Source: a bacterium
GTDB taxonomy: Bacteria; JAMCPX01
Length of the DNA: 64,000 nt
Direction of reading: 5' to 3'
NCBI GenBank assembly: GCA_021792615.1
Contig: JAJYUJ010000007.1
Location: 16,195 to 80,194 of the forward strand
The position numbers and the translations under genes were made by a program. The notes under the pieces are model-generated. The model saw nothing but the letters and a program-made list of their open reading frames with translations. It searched no databases and was not told the DNA's origin. Below, piece by piece: positions 54,551-63,970 of the stretch (the stretch's first letter is position 1; every line of letters starts with the position of its first letter).

Positions 54551-55879
54551 TTATTTGATACGTTTTTTGTAATGTTTGCTTGCCACGCTGGTAAAAAGTG
54601 ATGACAGGGCAAAGGCCGCAATGATAAGCATATACGGCAGTACCGGAAGCCTGAACCTCGGTTCCGCCTCGGGACCTGCAGACACTACGACAAAATATGC
54701 TATAATAAACAACATTATCAAAAGTTCTTTGATAAAACCTTCGCCGGCAATGATAAGCATGCCTATTGCAATGAGTAATCCAATGATTAGAGTAAATAAC
54801 AACTGATACATAACAACACTCGACACAATAACCGGATCCGACATCAACATGTTCAGTGCCTGGTGTATACTATGACCTTGCCACATAATACCTAAAAACC
54901 TTGGTTTTATATCGGCAAGTTTGAATACGGCATAACGCTCCGGCGATAAAAGCATATTGATACTGCCTTTCAGCATTACTTTTAAATAAGCATACGGGTG
55001 ATGTATAATCACACTTACAGCCTTGTCCCTCAAAAACTGATATTTATTTGCAAGAGAAAGCCCTGATGGGACCGCTTTTTCAAGCCTGTCCTGCACCTCT
55101 CTCAAGGGCAGATGCTCCATGTCCGAAATGACCCCGGCTGCCCTCCAGTAATAAAGGTTTATATCCTGGATGGAACAAAAACCCTTATACCGGTCAACGA
55201 TATAATTCCTTGTAACCCACGGCAGGACAGTCAGTCCCGTTATGAGCACAATACCAAGGGCATACTTTATCCTGTCTTTGAATGAAAGCCATGAAACAGC
55301 TATGTACATAAACGCATATGCAAGCGGCAAATAGAGTATAACCGGCCTGAAGTATGCACCAATACCTGTCATTATTGCGGACACAAAAAGGGCGGTTGTG
55401 TTTTTATTCTTCATGGACTTTATAAAGAAGTAGGTGCTAAGAAGCAGGAACACAACGAACAGGGTCTCTGATAAAAGCAAGTTTGCATAGATAATGCTTA
55501 CCGGTTCAACGATGGATAGTACAGATGCGATCCGGGCAACCCTTTTCGAAAATAACAATTCCGCGTTCATGTAGAGAAATAGTGGGATAAGTCCGGAGAG
55601 TACAATCTGTAAAAACAGGGCAATAGCCGGCTTTACTCCAAAAAGCTTGTACACTGCTGCGAGGTACAGAGGATAGCCGGGGGATCTCCTGAGTCCAGGC
55701 TCCCCTCCATGTGGTGTATAGTACCCGTGCTGTGCTATATTCACGCCGAGGAGACTGTACTCATAGGAATCAACAAGAAAAAACCTGCTGGTATTGTTAA
55801 ACGTAGAAAAAAAAGGGACAAGCCTTATGCCTACATACAGCACAAAGACAATAAACAAGAAACCCATATTCTTCTTCAT
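54551..55879 (-). CDS. Polytopic membrane protein, glycosyltransferase 39/PMT-like
   Basis: The 442 residues contain about 10-12 hydrophobic helices. The first periplasmic loop has DSYEYSLLGVNIAQHGYYTP and GGEPGLRRSPGYPLYLA, matching the GT-C/PMT-like ArnT-type pattern with an early Asp and conserved Arg-Ser-Pro-Gly. Such enzymes use polyprenyl-phosphate sugars to glycosylate lipids or proteins. No glycosylation cluster surrounds it. Donor and acceptor are unknown. Confidence 0.8.
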   Translation of the reverse strand: MKKNMGFLFIVFVLYVGIRLVPFFSTFNNTSRFFLVDSYEYSLLGVNIAQHGYYTPHGGEPGLRRSPGYPLYLAAVYKLFGVKPAIALFLQIVLSGLIPLFLYMNAELLFSKRVARIASVLSIVEPVSIIYANLLLSETLFVVFLLLSTYFFIKSMKNKNTTALFVSAIMTGIGAYFRPVILYLPLAYAFMYIAVSWLSFKDRIKYALGIVLITGLTVLPWVTRNYIVDRYKGFCSIQDINLYYWRAAGVISDMEHLPLREVQDRLEKAVPSGLSLANKYQFLRDKAVSVIIHHPYAYLKVMLKGSINMLLSPERYAVFKLADIKPRFLGIMWQGHSIHQALNMLMSDPVIVSSVVMYQLLFTLIIGLLIAIGMLIIAGEGFIKELLIMLFIIAYFVVVSAGPEAEPRFRLPVLPYMLIIAAFALSSLFTSVASKHYKKRIK

Positions 55880-56069
55880 AGTTATCCTGCCTCCATCATG
55901 GTTTTTATCTACTTAAGACAAAAAATACAATCAGGTGATTTATTCACCCAAAAATCCACTTATTTACAAATGTACTCTTACATTTGACTCGTAATCCTCT
56001 GTAGTCTTGCCATAGGTGTTCTTTTATCCTTCCCCTATCGGTTAAAATTGAATAATCACGCTGCAAACA

Positions 56070-56180
56070 GCATGGATTCTTCGTTGGGTATGGAACATGT
56101 TAATCGCATAGTTCACCCGACCCAGCTTCGCTGTGTGCCCGCCGCTATAAATAGCGGGGATTGCGGCGAACACCCATTCA
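56070..56180. repeat. Dispersed intergenic repeat, copy 2
   Basis: Homologous to 14608-14717 over its whole length with about one extra base. This copy has a perfect hairpin, CGCTA-TAAA-TAGCG, whose left arm carries a mismatch in copy 1. It lies in the subtilase downstream gap. Confidence 0.8.
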
Positions 56181-56198
56181 AAAGTGCACATCTCAAAA

Positions 56199-56225
56199 TG
56201 TCCTCCCCCTTGACGGGGGAGGACA
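56199..56225. repeat. GC-rich 11-bp perfect hairpin
   Basis: TGTCCTCCCCC (56199-56209) pairs with GGGGGAGGACA (56215-56225) around a 5-nt loop. It lies downstream of the convergently placed subtilase end and could stop transcription, although no T run follows directly. Confidence 0.6.
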
Positions 56226-56256
56226 TGTGGGGGTGTGAAATATAAGTCAAAATTCA

Positions 56257-56290
56257 CCCTCCCCTTGATCCCCTCCAGTCAAGGGAGGGG
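56257..56290. repeat. Second GC-rich imperfect hairpin
   Basis: CCCTCCCCTTGA (56257 on) pairs with TCAAGGGAGGG with one bulged base around a 10-nt loop. Similar pyrimidine-rich intergenic repeats are common in many genomes. Confidence 0.5.
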
Positions 56291-56366
56291 ATGTTTAGGA
56301 TATTCCACGGCTTGCCGCGGAAAGATTTCACCAAATTTTTTACCTTTCTTCTCACCACTCTCATGG

Positions 56367-59300
56367 TTATACCTTTTTCTTTCTTTTGAAGAAAAGGAGG
56401 AACAAAACCGGCATTATCCCGATAAACAGAGAAAGCATGATATCCGAAGCATGGGTACTGCCTGTGGTATTACAGGAACATCCGCCGGATGACCCTGAAC
56501 TGCTGCCCGGGGCCTTCCACAAATACAGGTATCCTTCCCGTGTGGCTGCCGCTATGGCAAGCCTCCCATTCCTTACCGGAAGTGCTGTCTGAGAATTACC
56601 CGTGTGCCAGAGATCGTGATGAAAGTCCGCCCATTGGATTGCATTCGGCGCTGACGTATTGCTCTTCGTATCCACATTACCAACAGCAGCAGATGCAAGC
56701 ATCCAGCCGCCGGTGAATTTTGGCCATCCCTGCGGAATGGTACCGTCTGCATTCCATGCCCACAACTGATAGCCTGCGCTGCCCTCGATAACATCCGGCA
56801 TACCATTGCCATTGATATCCGCTATTGCCGGGTTATTCAGCATCTGCCAGTCTTCGATGTCCCTTGGAAAATTCGACGCGTATGTATTATTATTGACATC
56901 CCAGAGTGAAACAAGATGATTGAACGGCTCCCGCAAGGCTCCGTTCGCCTCCATGTTGAGTATATGCAGACCAACCGCGCCATACGTGAGCTGGGTGTCT
57001 CCTCCTGCAAGCGATCCGGCCGACATATTCGATATCAGGGTTATCTCCTGTGTTTCGGATGTATCGGCGTTTGCAGGAAATGTACCTGCAACATGTTGAA
57101 ACACGCTGCCGTCAGGATTGAAAATAACGGGTTCAGACGACACCGGATTGAATGCCACCTTCAATCCCGGGCTGCTCCCGTACGGGAAAACAACCGGCGA
57201 AGTCGGTATACCGACACCGATATACGGAAGTATACTTGCAAATAGAGCAGGAATCTGCTGCGGCCAGCCCGGTGCATACGTACCGTCAATATTCATCACG
57301 TATGCCTGCGTTGCCCCGTTGTAAACCTCATTTGTGCCCAACGCGATTTGGACGCTGCCATTGCCAAGTATGTCACCCACAGCAGGCGTTGAAAGTATCC
57401 TTGTGTACTGCCTGTAGTAGGGAACATTTTTATTGTATACTGCAAAATCGGTAATCAATGTGCCGGTCCCGTTCCATATATAAACATGCTGATCCTCTGC
57501 GGCAACAATGATATCAAGCCCGTTGGGGCCGAGAGGGTACAGTACCGGGGAAGCAAGGATCGCATGATCCGGAACATCGCTCTGCGGATTCGGTGCACAT
57601 TTGGGATCCGTACTTGTATTGCAATTCAATGATTGAAGTATGTGGTTCCTTAATGTTGTATTGGTAAACAGATCCGAATAGCCATAGTTGATGTGTACCG
57701 GAAAGCCCGGCAGCAGGATGCCCTGATTGTCCCACGCATACACGTGCCCGTCCATCGTAGCTGCAACAATATCCGTTATACCGTTGCCGAGCAGATCTCC
57801 CACGGCAACAGTACTTACAATGGCAGCGGATGCCGGTGTAATCGAACCTCCTGCATAAGCCGGCGAGGCAAGGTGGTTTGCAGGATTCGACGGATCGAAC
57901 ACATCGAGCGGCTTCGTCGTGAGCGGAAATCCGGGCAATGGGTTACCGTTTTTATCGAATCCATAAACCTTACCGTCTGAACCGCCGATAAGAAGGACAT
58001 CCTTGCCGGTACCGTAGAGATCCGCAAGTACAGGGGATGATTCCAAAGATGTACCGAGGTATATCGGATAATGGGGATAAAGGTCAGGGTCATGATGAAT
58101 AAATATCTCTCTCCTGTCCTCACCGTACAGCCGCGTATCACCGGTTGACAGAACAGGAAGTTCGTATTGGTTTTTGTGCTGATTATCGAATACCCGTACC
58201 CGTATGGTGAGTGCATAATCATTCGCACCTCCCTCGGTCCACGTCTCAACCTTCGTGATCGGTTGTTCGGATATCGGAAGATTTGCGACATTAATGGTAC
58301 ACAGCTTACCCGAAACCGGGCCTGTTAAACCCTTTTGCTGGCATACGGTGATAAACGATGACGGCGTTATGCCAACACCGTACTGTACGTCGTAATCGTA
58401 CGAGCTTGCCCAGCGCGCATTGACGTAGCCATAAACATCAAGGTCAGGCGTCGTAACGGGATCAATGGTCTGGAACCAGTTCGGCGCTGTTATATAAGAC
58501 TCGGGCGGTATTGCGGTTGTGGTAACAGACAGGACTGCCTTGTAAAGATTTGCCCTGCCGTAACCGAAGTATTGGTCCCATCCCGGTAGTGATTCGTACA
58601 GGGTCGGATCGTAGTTTGAAGAGCCCGGAACGGAATTAGGAATATTGATGTCATCCGCAGTAAGGGTCAATATCTGTTTAACCTCGTTTGCCGTGAGAGA
58701 AATGCCCTGCGTAAACGCCATGGACTCTACAATACCGGCCATCCCGGACGTCTTGCCCGTTGCCTCGGATGAGCAGCTCTTCCCGGGCGTCGAGAGCACG
58801 AGATGTGCGCCATAATTTGTACAATTATTGAATGCAAGGAATGAGGTGATGGGAACAGTTGGATGCCCAAGATTGTTCGGCGCTATCGCATGTACCATGA
58901 TAACATGGTTGCCGCTTGCAGGGTAATTGTGGTGCATGCTGTCCTCGTCCGCTGCAGATGCGATGATCACAACATTATGGTTGAACGCATAGTCGATAGC
59001 CTGTTGGGCAAATGCCGACATATCGATTGTGCCGAGCGCCTCCTGAATGATCCGCGCGCCGCTGTCCGTCGCAAAGAGCACCCCCTCCGCAAAATGGTTT
59101 GAATCGGCAACAAAGCTGTCTCCTACCCTTACCGGCATAAACATGCATTTCGGGCATACGCCCGGACTTCCGATTAAAGGATCGTTTGCAGGCGCGGACG
59201 AATCCTCAGCCTCACCCGTACCATGCCCGAATCCGTTGAGGTCCCAGGGGTCGTTGTTGTTGTCCCTGAAGTTCCATCCTGCGATGTCCCGTGCATAGCC

Positions 59301-60092
59301 ATCGCCATCCGCGTCAACACCGTCCTGTCCGAAAAGTAAGATCAAATCCTCGGGGTCTATAAAGCCGTTATTGTTCGCATCCGTTACCGGAATTTGAGCA
59401 CCGGTGGGATTATTGGGATCCGTAAACCATGCATAGCCGGCACCACCCCTTGAACCATCGTAATCTGCCACATTGAAAACACCGTCCTTGTTCCAGTCAT
59501 AACAGGAAAGGTTGTAATAACCGCCGCCTGAAACACAGGAAGTTGTTGCGGAAACAGATCCCGATGCTGTCTGGCATGTGCACCCTGTTACAAAACCGCC
59601 GGTTGCAGGAATAATTGTAGGGTTATACGGTGGAGGCAACTCCCTGTAATTCAGATGGATCTTATCGGTGAGGTCCTTTCTGTCCCATTCTATGCCTGAA
59701 TCGAGTATTGCTATCAGGATGTGCGGATCTCCTGTTGAATACTGCCATGCCCTGTCGGCACTGAACCCGCTGACACCATAGAGCTGCTCCGGTGTATTAA
59801 GGGATGCTGTTGCCTGAACAAGGGATGGTTCAAAACTGAAATAATTCCAGTCCTCGTCCAGTACCCCTGCACCCGCGCTGTAGTAAGTACCGGTGGGTCC
59901 AAACCCGGGTTCTGCTTTGGCATAATTGGGATCCCACGGAAGATACGGCACCCAGTCGGAACTTTTTATGGAATTGGGCGTACCGGGTGTGCCGGGCCAG
60001 TTCGGGTTGCCGCTCTGGGCAAACAGTTTAACGCTTGCCAGTAAGCCTATCGCTGAAACAACCGTAACGATTGTTACCACCTTCGTTTTCAT
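56367..60092 (-). CDS. Large secreted subtilisin-like protein with EF-hand-like repeats, beta-propeller and Cys-rich C-terminal anchor
   Basis: The 1241 residues start with a signal peptide (MKTKVVTIVTVVSAIGLLAS, cut after KLFA). The S8 domain keeps Asp in ILDSGIEWD (about 130), His in GHGTG (about 289) and Ser in KTSGMAG (about 447). The oxyanion segment reads ASAADEDS rather than the usual AAGN. EF-hand/dockerin-like loops follow the N-terminal region (DWNKDGVFNVADYD, DANNNGFIDPEDL, DADGDGYARD). C-terminal FG-GAP-type blades (GNGITDIVAATMDG, INGNGMPDVIEG) end in GGCSCN, a helix and RKKKV, like MYXO/rhombosortase tails. A cell-surface role is inferred. Confidence 0.85.
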   Translation of the reverse strand: MKTKVVTIVTVVSAIGLLASVKLFAQSGNPNWPGTPGTPNSIKSSDWVPYLPWDPNYAKAEPGFGPTGTYYSAGAGVLDEDWNYFSFEPSLVQATASLNTPEQLYGVSGFSADRAWQYSTGDPHILIAILDSGIEWDRKDLTDKIHLNYRELPPPYNPTIIPATGGFVTGCTCQTASGSVSATTSCVSGGGYYNLSCYDWNKDGVFNVADYDGSRGGAGYAWFTDPNNPTGAQIPVTDANNNGFIDPEDLILLFGQDGVDADGDGYARDIAGWNFRDNNNDPWDLNGFGHGTGEAEDSSAPANDPLIGSPGVCPKCMFMPVRVGDSFVADSNHFAEGVLFATDSGARIIQEALGTIDMSAFAQQAIDYAFNHNVVIIASAADEDSMHHNYPASGNHVIMVHAIAPNNLGHPTVPITSFLAFNNCTNYGAHLVLSTPGKSCSSEATGKTSGMAGIVESMAFTQGISLTANEVKQILTLTADDINIPNSVPGSSNYDPTLYESLPGWDQYFGYGRANLYKAVLSVTTTAIPPESYITAPNWFQTIDPVTTPDLDVYGYVNARWASSYDYDVQYGVGITPSSFITVCQQKGLTGPVSGKLCTINVANLPISEQPITKVETWTEGGANDYALTIRVRVFDNQHKNQYELPVLSTGDTRLYGEDRREIFIHHDPDLYPHYPIYLGTSLESSPVLADLYGTGKDVLLIGGSDGKVYGFDKNGNPLPGFPLTTKPLDVFDPSNPANHLASPAYAGGSITPASAAIVSTVAVGDLLGNGITDIVAATMDGHVYAWDNQGILLPGFPVHINYGYSDLFTNTTLRNHILQSLNCNTSTDPKCAPNPQSDVPDHAILASPVLYPLGPNGLDIIVAAEDQHVYIWNGTGTLITDFAVYNKNVPYYRQYTRILSTPAVGDILGNGSVQIALGTNEVYNGATQAYVMNIDGTYAPGWPQQIPALFASILPYIGVGIPTSPVVFPYGSSPGLKVAFNPVSSEPVIFNPDGSVFQHVAGTFPANADTSETQEITLISNMSAGSLAGGDTQLTYGAVGLHILNMEANGALREPFNHLVSLWDVNNNTYASNFPRDIEDWQMLNNPAIADINGNGMPDVIEGSAGYQLWAWNADGTIPQGWPKFTGGWMLASAAVGNVDTKSNTSAPNAIQWADFHHDLWHTGNSQTALPVRNGRLAIAAATREGYLYLWKAPGSSSGSSGGCSCNTTGSTHASDIMLSLFIGIMPVLFLLFFKRKKKV

Positions 60093-60153
60093 GTGCCTCC
60101 CTCCTCATCCCTCTCTTGCCCCCTTTAGTAAAATGGGGGAAAAGGAAATTTGC

Positions 60154-62172
60154 TTATATGCTTAATGCCAATTCGAACCCCTGTTTTATGGCATCCAGAG
60201 CCTTAGCTGTAGAAACCGCGTCTCCGATAACATGGATGCGCTTGTCTTTTGACTGCGCGAAGGGGTTGTAGGGGATCACACCGGTTGCCAGGACAATCAC
60301 ACCTGCGTCAAATGCCTGGGTCTGACCGTTGTTCTCTGCATATACCTTTCCTTCTTCTATTCTGGTCACCTTTGTGTTGGTATACATCTTGACGCCCCGC
60401 CGCTTCAATTGCTGCATGATGGGCCACCGGGTAGACCTGCCGATGTCTTTGCCGGTCTTATCAAGCATTTCAAGCATGATAACCTTTCTGGTCGACTGCT
60501 TCAGGAGTTGCTGAACAAGCAGGGGATCTTCAGCGTCGTTTTCGAGCAGGAACCGGGCTGTTTTCTCGTTCATGGTACCGTCCTGGGTAAGGTACAGCGC
60601 TACATCACATCCAACCGCCCCGCCGCCGATTATCACGATATCTTCAGAGGTTCCGGGAAACTCGGAGGATAAAACATCCCATGCAAGCCTTACCGACCCC
60701 TCCTCAAGTCCCTCTGCGAGGCCCTCTATCTTCGGTATAAGAGGGGTACCGCCTGTTGCAACGATGATCTCGTCGGCCTTGAGCTTTCCGAGCTTGTTTT
60801 TACCGACAGGTGTTCCGAGATGGAGTTTCACGCCGTGATGCTCAAGCTGGTGTGCGTAATAGAGCATCAGGTTATAAAACCCTTCCTTGTCCGGTACCAC
60901 ACTTGCAAGATTGAATTGCCCGCCAATCCATTGTTCCTTTTCATAGAGATCCACTTTGTGTCCTCTTTTGGCGAGTGTCACGGCGGCTTCAAGACCTCCG
61001 GGACCTGCTCCTATGATAGCAATCTTTTTCGGTTTCCTGGTTTTGCCGACCTTTATCTCGTGTTCCCTGCCGGTAATGGGATTCACCAGACAATTGGCAG
61101 GAAGACCGTTGAATATATTATCAAAACATCCCTGGTTGCAGGCTATGCAGGAGTTTATTTCGTGCAGTTCGCCTTTCCGCGCCTTTTCAGGAAACATCGG
61201 GTCTGCAATCAATGCCCTGCCCATAACAACCATGTCGGCCCAGCCGTCATTGATGAAACGCTCCGCAAGCTTTGGATCGTTGATCCTGTTCGACGCTATA
61301 ACAGGAATCCGTACAGCCTGCCTGACCTTCATTGCGAGGTACGAGAACGCTCCCTCGGGTACGGAGAAGGTGAGCTGGGGCACGTGCGTTTCATGCCAGC
61401 CGCCGGTTATATTGAACCCGTTTATGCCCAGCTGCTCCAATGATTTGGCAAACTCTACTGTTTCGTTTATCGTATTGCTTCCTTTTACAAAATCACTTCC
61501 CGAAAGCCTCATGATGATTGCAAAGTCATCACCGACTGCCTCTCGTATCTTTTTGTATACCTCAATACCAAACCGCATCCTATTATCCCGTGTACCGCCG
61601 TACTCGTCGGTCCTTTGATTGGTCAGAGGTGACAGAAACTGACATATTAAATAGCCTGCCGATGCAAGGATCTCGATACCGTCCATACCCGCCTTTTTTG
61701 CCCGGAGAGCCGCATCGGCGTAATACTGCTGAATCTGCTGAATTTCATCCTTTGTCAGCGGCCTCGGTGCCTCATTGGTAAGCTTCGAAGGCACTGCGGA
61801 AGCCGATACCGGTGTTTCTCCGTTTATCATCCATGACGCAACATACCGCCCTGCATGATAAAGTTGTGCAAATACTTTTGTTCCGTGGGCATGGATTTTT
61901 TGTGTCAGGGCAGTCATCCCGGGAACAAAGTCGTCCGTGTCAAGCCGGATCATGAAATGGCCGCCGCCGACCTTATCTATCGTACAGCCGCCGACCACGA
62001 TCAATCCGGCTCCGCCCTTTGCCCGGTTCTCGTAGAATGCGGTCATCTGATCCGTAACATAGCCTTCAGGCGTGTAGTTCAGATGCATCGCAGGAAAGAC
62101 GATCCTGTTTTTTATTTCGAGCTTGTTCACCTTAATGGGGCTGAACAAGGCAGTAAAATGTGTATTGTTCAT
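60154..62172 (-). CDS. FadH-like NADH:flavin oxidoreductase with Fe-S cluster (2,4-dienoyl-CoA reductase family)
   Basis: Fused enzyme of 672 residues. An OYE-type FMN barrel (about 1-335; RIVFPAMHLNYTPEG, AQLYHAGRYVA, LSPLTNQRTDEYGG) is followed by a 4Fe-4S motif CIACNQGCFDNIF...C, then an NAD(P)/FAD domain (AIIGAGPGGLEAAVTLA, IVIIGGGAVGCDVALYL). Homologues include FadH and bile-acid-inducible BaiCD; the substrate here is not known. The start uses GGAGG five bases upstream of the ATG of MNNTH. It lies beside the HesA-like gene. Confidence 0.9.
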   Translation of the reverse strand: MNNTHFTALFSPIKVNKLEIKNRIVFPAMHLNYTPEGYVTDQMTAFYENRAKGGAGLIVVGGCTIDKVGGGHFMIRLDTDDFVPGMTALTQKIHAHGTKVFAQLYHAGRYVASWMINGETPVSASAVPSKLTNEAPRPLTKDEIQQIQQYYADAALRAKKAGMDGIEILASAGYLICQFLSPLTNQRTDEYGGTRDNRMRFGIEVYKKIREAVGDDFAIIMRLSGSDFVKGSNTINETVEFAKSLEQLGINGFNITGGWHETHVPQLTFSVPEGAFSYLAMKVRQAVRIPVIASNRINDPKLAERFINDGWADMVVMGRALIADPMFPEKARKGELHEINSCIACNQGCFDNIFNGLPANCLVNPITGREHEIKVGKTRKPKKIAIIGAGPGGLEAAVTLAKRGHKVDLYEKEQWIGGQFNLASVVPDKEGFYNLMLYYAHQLEHHGVKLHLGTPVGKNKLGKLKADEIIVATGGTPLIPKIEGLAEGLEEGSVRLAWDVLSSEFPGTSEDIVIIGGGAVGCDVALYLTQDGTMNEKTARFLLENDAEDPLLVQQLLKQSTRKVIMLEMLDKTGKDIGRSTRWPIMQQLKRRGVKMYTNTKVTRIEEGKVYAENNGQTQAFDAGVIVLATGVIPYNPFAQSKDKRIHVIGDAVSTAKALDAIKQGFELALSI

Positions 62173-62245
62173 GTGTTCCTCCATTTTTTAGCCTATACAT
62201 CACCGGCTCTCCGATGTCTATATAAATAACTCGGGGACTGAGTTC

Positions 62246-62980
62246 CTATTTGCCCCCGCAGCTCGGACAATGGGGATTTTTTTGTAAGGTAAATGTCCGG
62301 AATTGTGTTGTCTCGCCCTCCCATATCAACAGTTTGCTCTTGAGCGGCTTGCCTATGCCGGTGAGGTATTTGATGGCCTCAAGCGCCTGCAGGGAGCCGA
62401 TGACCCCGGGGGTAGCACCCAGTACCGGGAAAACCTCCTTGGGAGGTGCTTCCTCGAAAATACATCTCAGACAAGGTGTTTCGGGAGATTGTATAAAAGA
62501 TAACCTCCCTTCAATACCCCATATACTACCGTACACCATGGGAATGTGTTTTCGGATCGCACAATCATTGAGGATATAGCGTGTCGGGAAATTATCCATG
62601 CAATCCAGAATAATTTTCGCATCTCCTACCAATTCGTCAACGTTATCTTCAACGATCTTATCCGTAATGGCTGTTACGTTGATATTCGGATTGAGTTTTT
62701 CAAGCGTCATCTTTGCGGATACGGCCTTATTGATACCGATCCTCGAGTGGTCGTGCAGTATCTGGCGGTTGAGGTTCGAAAGATCCGGTGAATCAAAATC
62801 GCAGATAACGATATGCCCTATACCGGCAACCGTAAGATAGATCGAAACAGGCGAACCGAGCCCTCCTGCACCCGCAATAAAAACCGTCGAAGCTTTAAGC
62901 TTTTCCTGCGTTGCTTCGCCCCATCCGTCCATCATCATCTGCCGCGTGTAACGTTTTTTTTCATCTTCCGTCAGTGCCAT
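62246..62980 (-). CDS. HesA/MoeB/ThiF family adenylyltransferase
   Basis: E1-like enzyme of 244 residues that adenylates the C-terminus of a ubiquitin-like sulfur carrier. It has the ATP site VFIAGAGGLGSPVSIYL, DLSNLNRQILHDHSRIG, LDCMDNFPTRYILND, a CLRC pair and a C-terminal CPSCGG pair for zinc. Role could be in molybdopterin, thiamine or cysteine synthesis; no ThiS/MoaD or rhodanese is beside it. The gap to FadH-like is about 73 bp. Confidence 0.92.
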   Translation of the reverse strand: MALTEDEKKRYTRQMMMDGWGEATQEKLKASTVFIAGAGGLGSPVSIYLTVAGIGHIVICDFDSPDLSNLNRQILHDHSRIGINKAVSAKMTLEKLNPNINVTAITDKIVEDNVDELVGDAKIILDCMDNFPTRYILNDCAIRKHIPMVYGSIWGIEGRLSFIQSPETPCLRCIFEEAPPKEVFPVLGATPGVIGSLQALEAIKYLTGIGKPLKSKLLIWEGETTQFRTFTLQKNPHCPSCGGK

Positions 62981-63058
62981 GCTCTACCTCCATCGTATCG
63001 AATATTTAAAATTCTCCGTGAGTCGCTCTATTTGCCCCTTTAGAAAGCCACGCCCGTG

Positions 63059-63892
63059 CTAATGGGGCTTACTGTTCGTATGGTTTACAATAAAATTGCC
63101 GTTCAGCCAATGCCTGGATGTAAAGCCTATTCTATTTGTCCGCACGGATTCCGGTGCTACAAGAAAATTGATTACAGGTCCTTCTTCTATCGTGACATCG
63201 GTATACCCGTCATTCGTTAATTCTCCATCGATACCATATCCGCTGTCCGATTGTATAGTTACTTTGCCTGCAACACCGTTGAATGCTTTTTCATGGAGCA
63301 TTCTGCCGCTTGATAATGCACGAATGTTTGCTATGATCGAAAAAGAATTCATGGACACCGACAGGAAATAGAAGTTATCGATGCCTTTTTTTTCAGGCTG
63401 ATAGAAGGGTTTGAACCAAAGGACAAGCTTTTGGAGCACCGAGGCAACCGATAAAAGGGTTTTATTGTAAGGGTATACCCTGCCGTCGATTGTTATATGC
63501 GCCCGGATCTTTTCAAAGAAGAACTTACCTTTTTGTGTACCGAGGATAAAGTTTCCTATGATCGTTGTCGTAAGGTTCGCCGCGGTCTGAAAGCTCGGGT
63601 TGCCCGTGGCATAATATTCTTTTTGTATCTTATAAACGATGCCGTTGGAAAACGTAAACCCGTACCTTGTGCCGTGCTCGGTATCTTTTATTTTTAAAAC
63701 CTTAAGCGGTATCGTCGAAAGGCGTTCTTCACCCTTATGGAAGTCCCTGATATGATCCATGATTATGCGTACCGTGTCGATCGGAGATTTCCGTATGCCG
63801 AGATTGTTTGCAGCCATATTCATGGTTCCGCCCCTGAGCGGCAGCATGATGGGAATTTTATCTTGGGGCAGGTGCTTTAGAGGATATATCAA
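63059..63892 (-). pseudogene. 5'-truncated diacylglycerol/sphingosine kinase-like gene
   Basis: The open frame encodes about 277 residues but the family start is missing. DAGK-fold lipid kinases have an N-terminal domain with GGDGT; here the sequence opens straight into a segment like the second half of that domain (LPLRGGTMNMAANNLG) and then continues as a beta-sandwich domain (FYFLSVSMNSFSIIANIRAL, VTIQSDSGYGIDGEL, IEEGPVINFLV). No GGDGT exists before the stop codon upstream. The apparent start is a TTG. The break lies next to the insertion-sequence-like region, so the product is probably inactive. Confidence 0.75.
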
Positions 63893-63911
63893 ATTTAGTT
63901 GAAATTTGAAA

Positions 63912-63970
63912 TAGTGGCTCCCTTATGGGATAACCCATAAAGCATTAGAATTTAAAGAAAGGAGCCACTA
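63912..63970 (+). promoter_or_regulatory. Nested hairpin sequestering the transposase ribosome site
   Basis: TAGTGGCTCC (63912-63921) pairs with GGAGCCACTA (63961-63970); inside, TTATGGG (63923-63929) pairs with CCCATAA (63934-63940). The 3' outer arm contains GGAG of the ribosome site. Insertion sequences use such structures to limit translation from outside transcripts. Confidence 0.6.

Larger units (their letters stand above)
55880..56366. other. 487-bp noncoding gap with several inverted and dispersed repeats
   Basis: Between the glycosyltransferase-like gene and the subtilase gene there is no convincing CDS. The first 190 bp are AT-rich. Copy 2 of the dispersed repeat and two GC-rich hairpins fill the rest. 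Confidence 0.6.

Noticed and set aside
56042..56257. 71-codon minus-strand frame over the dispersed repeat
   Set aside because: The reading frame arises within repeat copy 2; copy 1 gives a different, shifted frame, so coding is not conserved.
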